Source: UMGS1696 sp964621165 (lineage in GTDB: Bacteria; Bacillota; Clostridia; Oscillospirales; CAG-272). Taken from it: a stretch of DNA of 64,000 nucleotides. The DNA lies in NCBI GenBank assembly GCA_964621165.1, contig CAZULC010000002.1, positions 1 to 64,000 of the forward strand, written 5' to 3'. Shown here piece by piece: positions 43,215 to 53,274 of this stretch (position 1 is the stretch's first letter; the number at the start of each line of letters is the position of its first letter). The notes under the pieces are model-generated. The model ran no database searches. It saw only the letters and a program-made list of their open reading frames with translations, and was not told the origin of the DNA. The position numbers and the translations under genes are program-made.

Positions 43215-44793
43215 GTGCTGTCTCGAAATGCTGGCAGAGAGCTTTATCGCCCCGTGACCCTGCCTCTGACTCAAAGAGTCATGCACGCTCTTGAAACCGG
43301 AGCCGGAATGAAGGCTGCCGCAGTGTGTATTATCGAAATGGTACTCTTCGGCGCGGCAATGCGTCTGGCTATCGTGGTTCTACAGCATTTCACCTACTGG
43401 CGGAAGGTTACGCTAAGTGAAAAAATGGACCTCGCCATATTCGAGAAAACCTGCAACATGGACCTGCACATCCTCGACATGCCGGAAATGCAGACTTTGT
43501 ACTACGAAGCCGGTGAAGCAAACAACAACTACCGCTCTGTGAAGATACTCAAGGGCGTGTTCACCCTGCTTTCATCCCTTATATCCATAGTTTTGACAGC
43601 AGCCGTCATGGTGGAAATCGATCCGTGGGTGCCGCTGGTGTTCGCTGTGACAATCGGCGTGAAAACCGCGTCGGTAATCTGCTCAAAAAGACAGCAGTTC
43701 AAAAACTTGAAGCTGAACAATGAGCTTCAGAAGGAGTTCAACTACCACATGAATCTGCTGTTCGACGACGAGAGCGCTCAGGAAATGTGCATGACCGGAC
43801 TTGCGGACTGGATTACGAAAAAATATGCGAAGATTGCGGCTCAGGCGCGGGAGGTAGAGATGTCCTCCACTAACGAGATTACCCTGAACAAGTCGGTGGA
43901 CGCCGTAATGTCGTATTTGCAGACGGGCGTGCTGTATGCGTTCCTTGCCTACAAAGTGATATTCAAGAACATGCTCCTGTCAGTATTTACGGTTTTCCTC
44001 ACAGGTATGCAGTCGGTCAGCGCAAACGTCAGCAGCTTCATCGCCGCCATCCTCGACACGTGAGAAAACGGGTGTATTTACAGTCCTACATGGAGTACAT
44101 GGAAGTCAAGAACACCATCGCCGTAGTCAAGGAGGGAGATTTGCTCTGCGACAACGGAGCCGGAAAGACCACCCTTGTAAAGCTGCTGTGCCGGCTGTAC
44201 GACCCCACATCGGGCAGCATATCCGTCGGCGGAAATGACATAAAGAAGCTCAACTACCGTGACTACCGGGGTGGAATCGCATAGTTTTCCAGGACTACAA
44301 GGTTTACGAGTACCCCATCGGCGAAAATATAGCCATGGACAAGTGGGATGAAAAACCCCCACCGAAGGACAGAATTGACGAGGTATTGAAAAGAGTACAC
44401 CTCGACAAAAAGATAGAGAGCCTGCCCAAGAGAATTTTCACCCCCCTCAGACGCACTTTCTCCCCGGAAGGAATCAACCTCTCCGGCGGCGAGACTCAGA
44501 AGATTGCCATGGCAAATGCTCTGTTCAACGACAAGGCGATGCTGATTTTAGACGAGCCGTCCTCCGCGCTTGACGCCATAACCGAAAACGAGCTGATTGA
44601 CAGCATGTTCGACGCGGGTCGAGGAAAGACGATTTTCTACATCTCACACAGGCTGTCGGCGGCGCGTCACGCGGATAAGATTATCTTCATGTCCGGCAAA
44701 ACCGTTGAGGCTGTGGGAACCCATGAGGAACTGCTTAAGACATGCCCGGGATACGCGAGAATGTACCACGCACAGGCGGACAATTGTCAATAG
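43215..44793 (+). pseudogene. ABC exporter (fused membrane and ATPase domains), broken
   Basis: The first part encodes a membrane domain with helices at about 43310-43390, 43550-43660 and 43910-44020 (EMVLFGAAMRLAIVVL, LSSLISIVLTAAVMV). It starts out of frame; a shift near 43250 separates a plausible ATG start. A stop at 44061 and a shift join it to a shortened ATPase domain. There the Walker A CDNGAGKTTLVKLL follows directly on GDLL, so part of the domain is deleted. Another stop at 44282 precedes the last frame with LSGGETQKIAMANALF, Walker B LILDEPSSALD and the H-loop ISHRLSAARHAD. The ancestor was a type IV ABC exporter. At least three lesions and a deletion make loss of function certain. 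Confidence 0.85.
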
Positions 44794-44840
44794 AAAATGT
44801 TACAATAAATACAACTTAACTTTATGGAAGGATTGATAAA

Positions 44841-47453
44841 ATGAGAGAGGATATAAAGCCGTTTCTTTTAAAAGTGCAGAAACCGGGACGGTACACGGGC
44901 GGGGAAACCGGCTCAGTTTACAAGGATCTCGACCGGGTAAAAATGCGAATCGCGTTCTGCTTCCCGGACACCTACGAGATCGGAATGTCAAACCTCGGCA
45001 TGCGGATTCTCTGCGAATGCTTCAACAAAATCGACGAGGTCTGGTGCGAGAGGGTCTACGCTCCGTGGATTGATATGGAGAAGGAAATGCGAGAACACAA
45101 CGTTCCCCTGTTCACCCATGAAAGCGGCGACGCGGTGGGGGACTTCGACGTGGTTGCGTTCACTTTACAGTACGAGCTGTGCTATACTACCATGCTGAAC
45201 ATGATGGATCTCGCAAAAATTCCCCTTCGGCGGGAGAATCGTGGAGACGACGACCCCATTATCATAGCCGGCGGTCCATGCTCATACAATCCCGAGCCGG
45301 TGTCGGACTTCGTGGACGTTTTTTCAATCGGAGAGGGTGAGGAAGCCCTGCCGGAGTTTGCCCGTCTGTACCTTGCCATGAAAGCCGACGGAAGCTACAA
45401 TAAAAAAGACTTCCTCTACCGCGTGGCGACCGAACTCAAAGGCTTCTACGTCCCGTCACTGTACACAATCGACTACAATGACGACGGTACAATTAAGTCC
45501 ATTACCACCGCTGACGAAAAAGTCCCCGCCGTTGTGGTGAAGCGTGTGGTGGAGGACTTCGACAAATGTGTTCCGCCCCTGAATCCCGTTATGCCCAACA
45601 TCGAGACAGTTCACGACCGGGTGACAATCGAGGTCTTCCGGGGATGCATCCGTGGGTGCCGGTTCTGTCAGGCGGGTATGGTCTGCCGTCCCGTGAGAGA
45701 GCGCATGCCAGAGACTCTGGACTGCATCGCAAAAACCATGGTAGACAACAGTGGATACGACGAAATTTCCCTCTCATCCCTGTCGATTTCTGACTACACA
45801 AAAATAAGCGAGCTTACCGACAGCCTTCTCGAATGGACCAACGAAAAAATGGTGAACCTGTCACTTCCGTCAATGCGCGCCGATAGCTTCACGAAGGAGC
45901 TTATGGACAAAATTTCCTCCGTCAGACAGAGTACCCTCACCTTCGCGCCGGAAGCCGGAACCCCAAGACTGCGGGACGTGATAAATAAAAACATTACCGA
46001 GGAAGAAATTCTCAGTGCCTGCTCTGTCGCTTATTCCGCGGGGAAGAACCAGATAAAGCTGTATTTCATGGACGGTCTGCCATATGAGACCTACGAAGAC
46101 ATAGAGGGAATCTCCACCCTCGCCAGCCATGTAGTTGACGAATACTACCGCACACCAAACCGCAACAAAGCCCGCCAGCCGCAGGTGACTTTATCGGTAG
46201 CCTGCTTCATTCCCAAGCCCCACACCCCGTTCCAGTGGGAGGGTCAGAATACACTTGAGGAACTGCGGGACAAGCAGGACTTCCTCTCGTCAAAGATAAA
46301 GGATAGAAAGGTCCGCTACAATTACCACGACGCAAAGGTTTCCCAGCTGGAAGCAGTGTTTGCTCGTGGGGACCGCCGTCTGTCCGCCGCACTTGAGGAA
46401 GCTGTCCGCCGTCACGTACGCTTTGACGCATGGGAGGACTGCTTCGACTACGACAACTGGATGGACATTTTCAAAACAGTCGGAATCGACCCCTTGTTCT
46501 ACGCTCACAGAAACATCCCCGACGACGAAATTCTCCCGTGGGACATGATTTCCTGCGGCGTGACAAAATCGTTCCTGCTGTCGGAAAGACATAAAGCACA
46601 AAAAGAGGCAGCAACCCCGTCATGCAAGGAAAAATGCTCGGGCTGCGGCGTGAACCGTCTGGTGGACAAAAAATACTGCCGCTGGTGTCCCGGTCATCCG
46701 GAAAGCTCCGACAGCGCGGGAAAAATCACCTCGGACAAACCCATTCCGCCGAGAGCCAACGCCACCGCTCCCAAGGGGTCAATCAAGCCCGCACGGCTGA
46801 TCCGGCTCAGGTTCAGAAAGTTCGGCGCAATGCTGTATATCTCCCACCTCGACCTCGCCAAAACCGTGATGAAAGCCGTGGTCCGCTCTGGTCTGCCGGT
46901 GTACTATACCGAGGGCTTCAACCCCAAGCCGAAGTTAGTGTTCGCGACCCCATTATCCGTAGGCTGCGGAGGGGAAGAGGAAGTTCTCGATCTGCGGCTC
47001 ATGAAGTCCGTCGGCAACGACGAAATCCTCGCGCGGCTCAAGCCGGTCATGCCCAATGGAATCGAGCTGACGGCGGTGTACGAGCAGAGGGGGAAGCTGA
47101 CGGACATAAAGTGGGCGGAAAACGTCATAGAATTCTCTCATGTAAACGCGCCCGGTGGAATTGCCGAAAAGATTGAAGACATGTTCACCCGTCCGGTTAT
47201 GATGACGAAAAAATCAAAGAGCGGCGAGCGTGAGTGCGATATTACCACCCTCATCAAGTCGGTCAGGGCGGAACTGTCGGGCGACAAACTAACAGTCACG
47301 GCAGTAACCTCAGCCGAAGCGGAAAATTACCTGAATCCCGAGTACGTGGCTCTGGCGATTGAGAAAGCTTTCTCAGTTTCAGGAGATAACGGCTTCCACA
47401 CAATAAACCGCACACATCTCCTGCTCCCCGACGGCGAGACAAGATTCATGTGA
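44841..47453 (+). CDS. TIGR03960-type radical SAM protein fused to DUF2344
   Basis: 870 residues with a GGAAGGA site. Residues 1-210 resemble a cobalamin-binding-type Rossmann domain (CFPDTYEIGMSNLGMRIL; IIAGGPCSYNPEP). The radical SAM core has the cluster ligands Cys269, Cys273 and Cys276 (GCIRGCRFC). About 595-620 is a CxxC pair (CKEKCSGCG ... YCRWC). From 650 to the end is the TIGR03936/DUF2344 domain (IRLRFRKFGAMLYISHLDLA; YTEGFNPKPKLVFATPL). This two-part protein is conserved in Clostridia, commonly near ribonuclease G and ribosomal protein L21 genes. Those are absent here. A tRNA or rRNA modification role is suspected, not shown. Confidence 0.9.
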   Translation: MREDIKPFLLKVQKPGRYTGGETGSVYKDLDRVKMRIAFCFPDTYEIGMSNLGMRILCECFNKIDEVWCERVYAPWIDMEKEMREHNVPLFTHESGDAVGDFDVVAFTLQYELCYTTMLNMMDLAKIPLRRENRGDDDPIIIAGGPCSYNPEPVSDFVDVFSIGEGEEALPEFARLYLAMKADGSYNKKDFLYRVATELKGFYVPSLYTIDYNDDGTIKSITTADEKVPAVVVKRVVEDFDKCVPPLNPVMPNIETVHDRVTIEVFRGCIRGCRFCQAGMVCRPVRERMPETLDCIAKTMVDNSGYDEISLSSLSISDYTKISELTDSLLEWTNEKMVNLSLPSMRADSFTKELMDKISSVRQSTLTFAPEAGTPRLRDVINKNITEEEILSACSVAYSAGKNQIKLYFMDGLPYETYEDIEGISTLASHVVDEYYRTPNRNKARQPQVTLSVACFIPKPHTPFQWEGQNTLEELRDKQDFLSSKIKDRKVRYNYHDAKVSQLEAVFARGDRRLSAALEEAVRRHVRFDAWEDCFDYDNWMDIFKTVGIDPLFYAHRNIPDDEILPWDMISCGVTKSFLLSERHKAQKEAATPSCKEKCSGCGVNRLVDKKYCRWCPGHPESSDSAGKITSDKPIPPRANATAPKGSIKPARLIRLRFRKFGAMLYISHLDLAKTVMKAVVRSGLPVYYTEGFNPKPKLVFATPLSVGCGGEEEVLDLRLMKSVGNDEILARLKPVMPNGIELTAVYEQRGKLTDIKWAENVIEFSHVNAPGGIAEKIEDMFTRPVMMTKKSKSGERECDITTLIKSVRAELSGDKLTVTAVTSAEAENYLNPEYVALAIEKAFSVSGDNGFHTINRTHLLLPDGETRFM

Positions 47454-47493
47454 TTTTCCGGCGCGAATCGTTTCATCTGTATTTTTCGCAGAT

Positions 47494-47853
47494 TCACCCC
47501 AGAGCGTACCACGACAGCTCCTCAGCCCGCCTGATTTCCTCGATAAGGGACGCGAGCTTTGCCTTGGCTGATTCAAACCCGCTGTCATCCCCTGAATCAT
47601 GACGGGACTTCATCTCGTCAAGGGCGTCGTCAACCTTTTCGCTGTCCTCATGCCCCACAACGAACCGGACGTAAGAGCGGCATTCGTTCCACCTTTTTTC
47701 AAATTCAGCGGAGGTTTCGGCGAAGTTGTCCGCGCTGACGTTCTCGAGTGAAGCTGAAAGTTCGCCGCAGAAGTCGGGAATATAGAAGGAATTGAAGACG
47801 ACAAAAACTGTAATCAGGAAAAGCACGCATAGTGTCGAGACAAACGTTTTCAC
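47494..47853 (-). CDS. DUF4363 family membrane-anchored protein
   Basis: 119 residues from a GTG start that overlaps the DUF421 stop by 4 nt (GTGA), indicating translational coupling. One N-terminal membrane helix (about 5-24) precedes a helical, charged outer domain (LENVSADNFAETSAEFEKRW). DUF4363 proteins are regularly paired with DUF421 proteins in spore-formers. The function is unknown. Confidence 0.8.
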   Translation of the reverse strand: MKTFVSTLCVLFLITVFVVFNSFYIPDFCGELSASLENVSADNFAETSAEFEKRWNECRSYVRFVVGHEDSEKVDDALDEMKSRHDSGDDSGFESAKAKLASLIEEIRRAEELSWYALG

Positions 47854-48542
47854 TTTTTACGCCCTCCTTTGGCTCCGGACTTTCTGATAACCGTTGTTTT
47901 TCCCCGGTCGTCAGAGGTCAGAATGAAGATTTCCTCGAGGGGAACGCCGGAGTTCTTGACCTCCTGCATGAGACGTTTTTCGTCCCAGCCAAGCTCAGGA
48001 AGCCGCTGTGCCATAATATGCCCGTCTATAACCAAAATATGGTCGATCCCTGCCTCAGTAACGGTGACTCCGGCGTCATCAGCTGTTGGCGGGGATTTTT
48101 TCTTTCTCGGGAAGACCGAGATTTTACCGTTATCCTCGAGTACCGCGTAATACACCTCGTCAAGTGACGAATACCCCTTCTGACGCAGCTCACACATCAG
48201 CTCGTCCACCTCAATCCGGTTGTCCTTCATTTCACCCTGCTGGAGCTTGCCCCGCTTTATAAGAATTGTAGGGGAGCCGTAGAACAGTTTTTTCAGAAAA
48301 TTCACCTTGATTAAGAGGAAGGAGACAATGATTTCGATGGCAATCAGCTCAAAAATCGGGATAATGGCGTAGAGCAGGCTCTTGTTCCGGTCGGTGATGG
48401 GCTGAACCGCGATTTCCGACAGCAGCAGGGTGACAATCAGTTCCGACACCTCAAGCTCACCGATCTGCCGCTTGCCCATAAACCGCAGAGTCAGGACAAG
48501 AGTAAAATATATGATTAATGTACGAATGAATAGTATCAGCAT
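47850..48542 (-). CDS. DUF421 (YetF-like) membrane protein
   Basis: The ATG at 48542 (MLILFIRTLIIYF) starts the first membrane helix and gives 230 residues; the longer frame adds a soluble stretch without support. Three N-terminal helices (about 3-20, 34-52, 57-80) are followed by two YetF-type domains: the conserved RGKLQQGEMKDNRIEVDELM stretch, then KISVFPRKKKSPPTADD. Homologues in Bacillus are membrane proteins of sporulating cells. With DUF4363 downstream it forms a two-gene operon convergent with the radical SAM gene. Confidence 0.85.
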   Translation of the reverse strand: MLILFIRTLIIYFTLVLTLRFMGKRQIGELEVSELIVTLLLSEIAVQPITDRNKSLLYAIIPIFELIAIEIIVSFLLIKVNFLKKLFYGSPTILIKRGKLQQGEMKDNRIEVDELMCELRQKGYSSLDEVYYAVLEDNGKISVFPRKKKSPPTADDAGVTVTEAGIDHILVIDGHIMAQRLPELGWDEKRLMQEVKNSGVPLEEIFILTSDDRGKTTVIRKSGAKGGRKK

Positions 48543-48616
48543 ATCATAATTATTGCCCTCCCGCGTGGATTTATGCACATCAATCAGCGGTTGTTTTTTA
48601 TACAAACGATTGATTC

Positions 48617-48645
48617 TTTACTTTCCCGGGCGGGTGTGGTATGAT
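48617..48645 (+). promoter_or_regulatory. Promoter of the HTH gene at 48.7 kb
   Basis: TTTACT (48617-48622), a 17-bp spacer and TATGAT (48640-48645), with TGTGG before the -10. Confidence 0.5.
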
Positions 48646-48687
48646 TAAAACATCACCGGTGAAATTTATTTTTTTTAGGAGTACAAA

Positions 48688-49857
48688 ATGAAACTGAATC
48701 TTGGAGAAAAAATCAAGCTGCTGAGGCTGAAAGAAGGTCTGACTCAGGAAGAAATAGCCGCAAAACTGGACGTAACCCCACAGGCGGTGTCAAGGTGGGA
48801 ATGCGGCGGCGCGTACCCGGACATGGAGCTGATTCCCGCTGTGGCAAACTGCTTCGGTATTACAATTGACGAGCTGTTCGGCTACGACTCCGACCGGGAT
48901 AAGAAAATCAACGGAATCCTCGAGAAGGTTGAATCCTATGGCCTTGACGGACGTGGTGACGGGGTGTGGATTGACGAATGCCTTGCCATACTAAGGGAAG
49001 GTATAGCGGAATTTCCCGGAAACGAACGCCTGCTGCTGTCTCTGGCTGACACCCTGTCCACTGCGGGATGGAGACGTTGCGGCGAATGGCTTGACTACGA
49101 CGACGAGGGCTACATCAGACACAACTACGACAGGCATAAAACAAACGAATACTGGCTTGAGTCGGTGAAAATCTGCGAAAATCTGGCAGACCACGCCGCA
49201 GACTTCGCGGTAAGAACAAGAGCATGCACGATTTTAATCCTGCTGTACCGCAACTTCGGCGAGTGCGAAAAGGCTGAGGAATACGCCAGCCGCATGCCGG
49301 ATATGAGAAACTGCCGTGAGATACTGTTGGCTTCCGCAACCGACGGCAAAGCAGAGGCTGAATACATTGGAATCGCGCTTTTACATATGGCAAAGGAATT
49401 CTCAACCCAGCTGGTTTACGGGCTCATCAACAACGTCCGCCACTACGAGAGCGACATGCCAATCGAGAAAATCAAGGGGTGCATAACGCTGTTCCATCTT
49501 GTGTGCGACGACGGCAACTTTGGCAGTTACAACGAGAATTTGATTCAGCTGTATCTGTATCTGTCGAGAATCCAGTGGGAGCGGGGCTACCATGACGAAG
49601 CCTTTGAGTCGCTGGACATGGCACTGCACCACGCCCGGGAGTTGGATAAGGTTTTGGCTGAGGGAAGGTGCAAATATACAGCACCGCTGGTGAATCTGGT
49701 GGAGGAGACATACGCGCATCGGCAGGGGGACGGAAATATCGCGTGCAGCCTCCCCGACGACTGGCCCATGTGGTGCAAGCCCGACTACAGCCGTGTTGAA
49801 GCGGAAATCAAAGCGGATCCGCGCTGGGCTGAATGGGTCAAACGGACGCAGGAGTGA
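48688..49857 (+). CDS. XRE-family HTH regulator with helical C-terminal region
   Basis: 389 residues. The Cro/CI helix-turn-helix spans about 8-62 (LTQEEIAAKLDVTPQAVSRW). The rest is helical with repeated motifs resembling TPRs (LIQLYLYLSRIQWERGYHDE). It is a paralogue of the regulators at 26769 and 52104. The linked cluster (48.7-54.5 kb) includes three such genes and decayed genes of unknown function, perhaps paired regulator-target units. The target is unknown. Confidence 0.85.
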   Translation: MKLNLGEKIKLLRLKEGLTQEEIAAKLDVTPQAVSRWECGGAYPDMELIPAVANCFGITIDELFGYDSDRDKKINGILEKVESYGLDGRGDGVWIDECLAILREGIAEFPGNERLLLSLADTLSTAGWRRCGEWLDYDDEGYIRHNYDRHKTNEYWLESVKICENLADHAADFAVRTRACTILILLYRNFGECEKAEEYASRMPDMRNCREILLASATDGKAEAEYIGIALLHMAKEFSTQLVYGLINNVRHYESDMPIEKIKGCITLFHLVCDDGNFGSYNENLIQLYLYLSRIQWERGYHDEAFESLDMALHHARELDKVLAEGRCKYTAPLVNLVEETYAHRQGDGNIACSLPDDWPMWCKPDYSRVEAEIKADPRWAEWVKRTQE

Positions 49858-49876
49858 AAATTAACAAAACAGGTGT

Positions 49877-49904
49877 TTGCTTTGTGCAGGAAGTATGGTA
49901 TAAT
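49877..49904 (+). promoter_or_regulatory. Promoter of the decayed gene at 49.9 kb
   Basis: TTGCTT (49877-49882), a 16-bp spacer and TATAAT (49899-49904), with TATGG before the -10. Confidence 0.5.
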
Positions 49905-49942
49905 TATAATAAATCATACTAAAAGCGGAAGGAAACACGAAA

Positions 49943-51062
49943 ATGAGCAACACACTGGAAGTCAAAACTATCGACCAGCTTCATACCGCGCTTGCTTCGT
50001 ATAACTCGCACATGTGCAAATTCCCCGAGAGCTTTCCTGTTCTGCTGGAATATCTTGGCGGATTGTCGGAGACGGAATTCTGTGCGGCGTTTGCACAGCT
50101 TGAGAAAATTACGTCAAGCGTCTACGAATACCTGAACGAGCACCCGGAATCAGTGGGGCTTACTATGCGGGATAAAAGAACGGGCGAGTGGAAGCTGCAA
50201 TCGTCCCAGCACATAAGCTGCGTGAAAAAGCTTCTGTACGTCCTCGGCAGACATGGCACGCCCGACGGAAACCGCCTTCGGATTTCAGTAAACGACCTTA
50301 TGAACGCGTACATGACCTATTAAACCAACATATCCGTTGAGTTGGCGGAGAAGGTAAAGAAGTACGATGCGGACAAACAGAACAAATTCCGAAAGTCCAA
50401 ATATCTTGACGCGGTTTTCGCACTGCTCGGGCGGTTTGGCTTTGCCATGGAAGGAGCCGACGCGCCGGATTCAGTGAAAATCACAGTAGGCTATCCCGAA
50501 AAGCCCGCCGTACTGACAGCTCTTCACGGCTTTGCACAGGCGAAAATCTGCCGGATCAGCTTCGGATTTGACTTTGCAAAATTCAACTATCGGGTGTTCG
50601 CACATTAAACAGACAGCAAAATTCCGCTTTGTAAACTGTACAGCTATCAGCTTCTTTTGGAGGAAAACAGGGAATTTCTGTATAAGCTCAACGAGGAGCT
50701 GAAGAAAATCGACGCGTCCTACGGCGAGTGCGAGAGCGGTTGGTACAACGGCACCCTCCTGTGCAACTACAACTATAAAAACAAAAGTGCTGATTTTACA
50801 GAATCTTGAGAGTGGTCTGATTCCCCACGTGGTGCTCCGATTCGGAAAGAAAGCCGGAAGAATGTCCGCGTTCATTTAATCGCTGCTGGATGAATACAAG
50901 GGTCTGGTGCAGAAATGTTGCGGGTGCAGAAAGGGCAGGTGCGGCCACCGAATCCCGGTTGAGGCTGACGGAAAAACGCAGCTGATCTGCAATATTGCGT
51001 GGTTGTACTTCCCTCCAGAGACGAAGGCAATCCCATACATCACGTCAGCCTATCGAATTTGA
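49943..51062 (+). pseudogene. Unknown protein gene with several stops and a frameshift
   Basis: One frame from the ATG at 49943 encodes EVKTIDQLHTALASYNSHMC, stops at TAA 50321-50323 and continues (ELAEKVKKYDADKQNKFRKS). It stops at TAA 50606-50608 and continues again (LCKLYSYQLLLEENREFLYK). Near 50790 the frame shifts to VVLRFGKKAGRM, meets TAA near 50876 and ends with a Cys-rich KCCGCRKGRCGHR and ICNIAWLYFPPETKAIPYI. The family is unknown to me. It is followed by a Sel1 gene with its own ribosome site. Confidence 0.7.
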
Positions 51063-51121
51063 GTAAGAAAACATCACAGGTTCCTTTGAATTACATAATA
51101 TCAAACGTTGGAGGCAAAATC

Positions 51122-51601
51122 ATGCCAAATCAATACTACAAGCCGTGCAGGGAGCTTGACCTATGCGGCGAGCTTATCGAAAAATACTTCAACACAAAGC
51201 AGTATGAAAAGTGCTTCGAGGGACATTTAGCTTTAGCAGAGCAGGGCTATCCCCTCGCCGAGTGTCAGGTGGGGTACTTCTATTACGAGGGGCTCGGGGT
51301 GGAGAAGAACCTCGAAAAAGCGGTATATTGGACCCGCAGAGCCGCAGACCATGGCGACCGTGACGGACAGTACAACCTCGCGTGGTTCTATGAGGACGGA
51401 ATCGGCGTGGGGCGGGACATCGAGCAGGCGGTGTTCTGGTACAAAATGGCGGCGCTGCAGAATCAAGACCTTGCCGTGGAAAAATGCCGGGAGCTTGGGG
51501 TTGACTTAACCACCCGTGCAGCTGACGGGGAAGAACTCCGCCGTGAGCTGAAGTGCAGGATTTTCCCCTCGGGTACCTCGAGAGATATAAGTACACCGTA
51601 A
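51122..51601 (+). CDS. Sel1-like repeat protein
   Basis: The ATG at 51122 has a GGAGG site and gives 159 residues. Two to three Sel1 repeats are visible (ALAEQGYPLAECQVGYFYYE; RRAADHGDRDGQYNLAWFYE; and a partial third, VFWYKMAALQNQDLAVEKC). Such repeats mediate protein-protein contacts. The last 25 residues run into the start of the Nudix gene in another frame and look foreign to the family, so the true C-terminus may have changed through an indel near 51570. No signal peptide is present. Confidence 0.75.
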   Translation: MPNQYYKPCRELDLCGELIEKYFNTKQYEKCFEGHLALAEQGYPLAECQVGYFYYEGLGVEKNLEKAVYWTRRAADHGDRDGQYNLAWFYEDGIGVGRDIEQAVFWYKMAALQNQDLAVEKCRELGVDLTTRAADGEELRRELKCRIFPSGTSRDISTP

Positions 51602-51976
51602 TATGCTCCAACTACCGTGGAAAGTGGATTCTTTCATGGCATAAGGCGCGGGACACATGGGAGACGCAGGGCGGGCATATTGAGGCAGGGGAAACTCCAC
51701 TCGAACGCGCAAAACGGGAGCTTTATGAGGAAAGCGGAATCCGTGACGCACAAATCTACCCCGTGTGCGACTACTGGAGGTTTGATCCCCTGTCCTGCTC
51801 AAACGGGATGGTGTTTTTTAGCGGTGGTGCGGACCCTCGGCGAGCTTCCGGAGAGCGAAATGAAGGAGACGCGGGTGTTTGACAAGCTCCCGGATGAGCT
51901 GACATATCCGCAGACCTCGCCAAAGCTGTTCGCGGAAGCGGAGAAGATGATGAAAGAGATTGAAGTAAACCGGTAA
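51553..51976 (+). pseudogene. Nudix hydrolase with frameshift
   Basis: From a possible GTG at 51553 the frame gives FPLGYLERYKYTVICSNYRG and a complete Nudix box, GGHIEAGETPLERAKRELYE plus ESGI. At a run of six T residues near 51812-51817 the frame is lost. The adjacent frame supplies the rest (VVRTLGELPESEMKETRVFD to EVNR, stop 51976). Removing one base in the T run would restore the gene. The start overlaps the Sel1 ORF and may have been altered too. Nudix enzymes of this kind clean up nucleoside diphosphate derivatives. A sequencing error in the homopolymer is the main alternative to true decay. Confidence 0.75.
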
Positions 51977-52022
51977 GGCTGAAAATCAATTCAGAATTCA
52001 GTTTACTTCAAGCGGTGGTCTG

Positions 52023-52051
52023 TTTACATTGCGGGGAAGATATGGTATGAT
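52023..52051 (+). promoter_or_regulatory. Promoter of the HTH gene at 52.1 kb
   Basis: TTTACA (52023-52028), a 17-bp spacer and TATGAT (52046-52051), with ATATGG before the -10. Confidence 0.5.
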
Positions 52052-52103
52052 TATTACAGCATCATGATGTATTAAATTTATTAAAATTAAGGAGAAGCAT
52101 ACC

Positions 52104-53183
52104 ATGTTATTTCCCGATATTATCAAAGAAGTGCGACGACAGCACGACATGACACAGGATGAGCTTGCCGACACGCTCGGTATTACGTCTCAGGCTGTGT
52201 CCCGCTGGGAAAGAGGAATTTCCGTTCCCGACATTGAAACCATTGTAAAGCTATCGTACCTGTTCAACGTGACAACGGACTATCTTCTCGGTGTTGACGG
52301 GGTGAAAACCGAAGCTAAAATTGAAGAAACAATCTCCTCTGCAAAGAATCTGCCCGTTGACGAGGCTATATCAGTCCTGCGGGATGAGCTGAACCGTTAC
52401 CCATGCCACATGACCCTGATGAATTGCCTTGCGTGGTTTCTCGCACATAAGGCGGAGAGCATTGACAGGGAACGGGAGAAAATACGGACCCTCACCGAAG
52501 CTGAGGAGATGTCCGAATATGTCCTCGCCCATTCAGTCGACACGGAACAGCGCAACGGTGCCATATACAACCTTCTCGGCATATACAGGGAATTAGGCGA
52601 GCGTGAAAAGGGAAACGCGTTGGTTGAAGGTTGGAACGACTACAGTATGGTTCGGCAGAAAATGAAGATTGAGCTTGCTGAGGGGAATGAAAAGGTCGCG
52701 CTCAGCATGGAAAACCTACACGCCCTCATAAGTCAGGCTCAGTGGCAGGCGTTCATGCTGTCCCTTGAGAGCTGCTTCAGCCGTGAGGAGAAAATCGCGC
52801 TTCTTGAGAACGCATTTAATTCCGCGAAAGCATACTTCCCGGAGGATGAGCCGTATTTCTACACCAGTGAGCCGACCCACATCCCGTGGCAGCTTGCGAA
52901 AAATTACTCCCTTCTCGGAAAAGCTGACGAGGCTTTGAATTGGCTGAATATAATGAAGGACGCATGTGTTTTCGCGGATTCCTTCGAGGGGGAGCGAAAG
53001 TTTATGCTGAAGTCAGTCGGATTCAGTGGGTTTGAACTGAAAAAATACGGCGGCTCATGGGGAACGGAGTGGCTGCTCGACTTGATGGGGGACGATTATT
53101 TTGACAACATAAGAGAAGATGAGCGGTTCTGTGCTATCAAAAAGGAAGCGGAAGCTGCTGCGGGAAATAGAAAGTCTGAGTGA
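52104..53183 (+). CDS. XRE-family HTH regulator with helical C-terminal region
   Basis: 359 residues with an AAGGAG site. Helix-turn-helix at about 8-60 (MTQDELADTLGITSQAVSRW), then a helical region with TPR-like segments (AKNYSLLGKADEALNWLNIM). It is closely related in layout to the genes at 26769 and 48688. It is upstream of the decayed paralogue at 53437, from which it is separated by a structured repeat. Confidence 0.85.
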   Translation: MLFPDIIKEVRRQHDMTQDELADTLGITSQAVSRWERGISVPDIETIVKLSYLFNVTTDYLLGVDGVKTEAKIEETISSAKNLPVDEAISVLRDELNRYPCHMTLMNCLAWFLAHKAESIDREREKIRTLTEAEEMSEYVLAHSVDTEQRNGAIYNLLGIYRELGEREKGNALVEGWNDYSMVRQKMKIELAEGNEKVALSMENLHALISQAQWQAFMLSLESCFSREEKIALLENAFNSAKAYFPEDEPYFYTSEPTHIPWQLAKNYSLLGKADEALNWLNIMKDACVFADSFEGERKFMLKSVGFSGFELKKYGGSWGTEWLLDLMGDDYFDNIREDERFCAIKKEAEAAAGNRKSE

Positions 53184-53238
53184 AAGCCTGATTCAACCAA
53201 CGGTAAAATCAACTTCAACCAAATCGAAAACCGCTCCA

Positions 53239-53267
53239 TTTACTTACCTCCGGATTTATGGTATTCT
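53239..53267 (+). promoter_or_regulatory. Promoter of the decayed HTH gene
   Basis: TTTACT (53239-53244), a 17-bp spacer and TATTCT (53262-53267), with TTATGG before the -10. The structured repeat begins only 8 bp later and so would lie in the 5' untranslated region. Confidence 0.4.
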
Positions 53268-53274
53268 ATAACCG

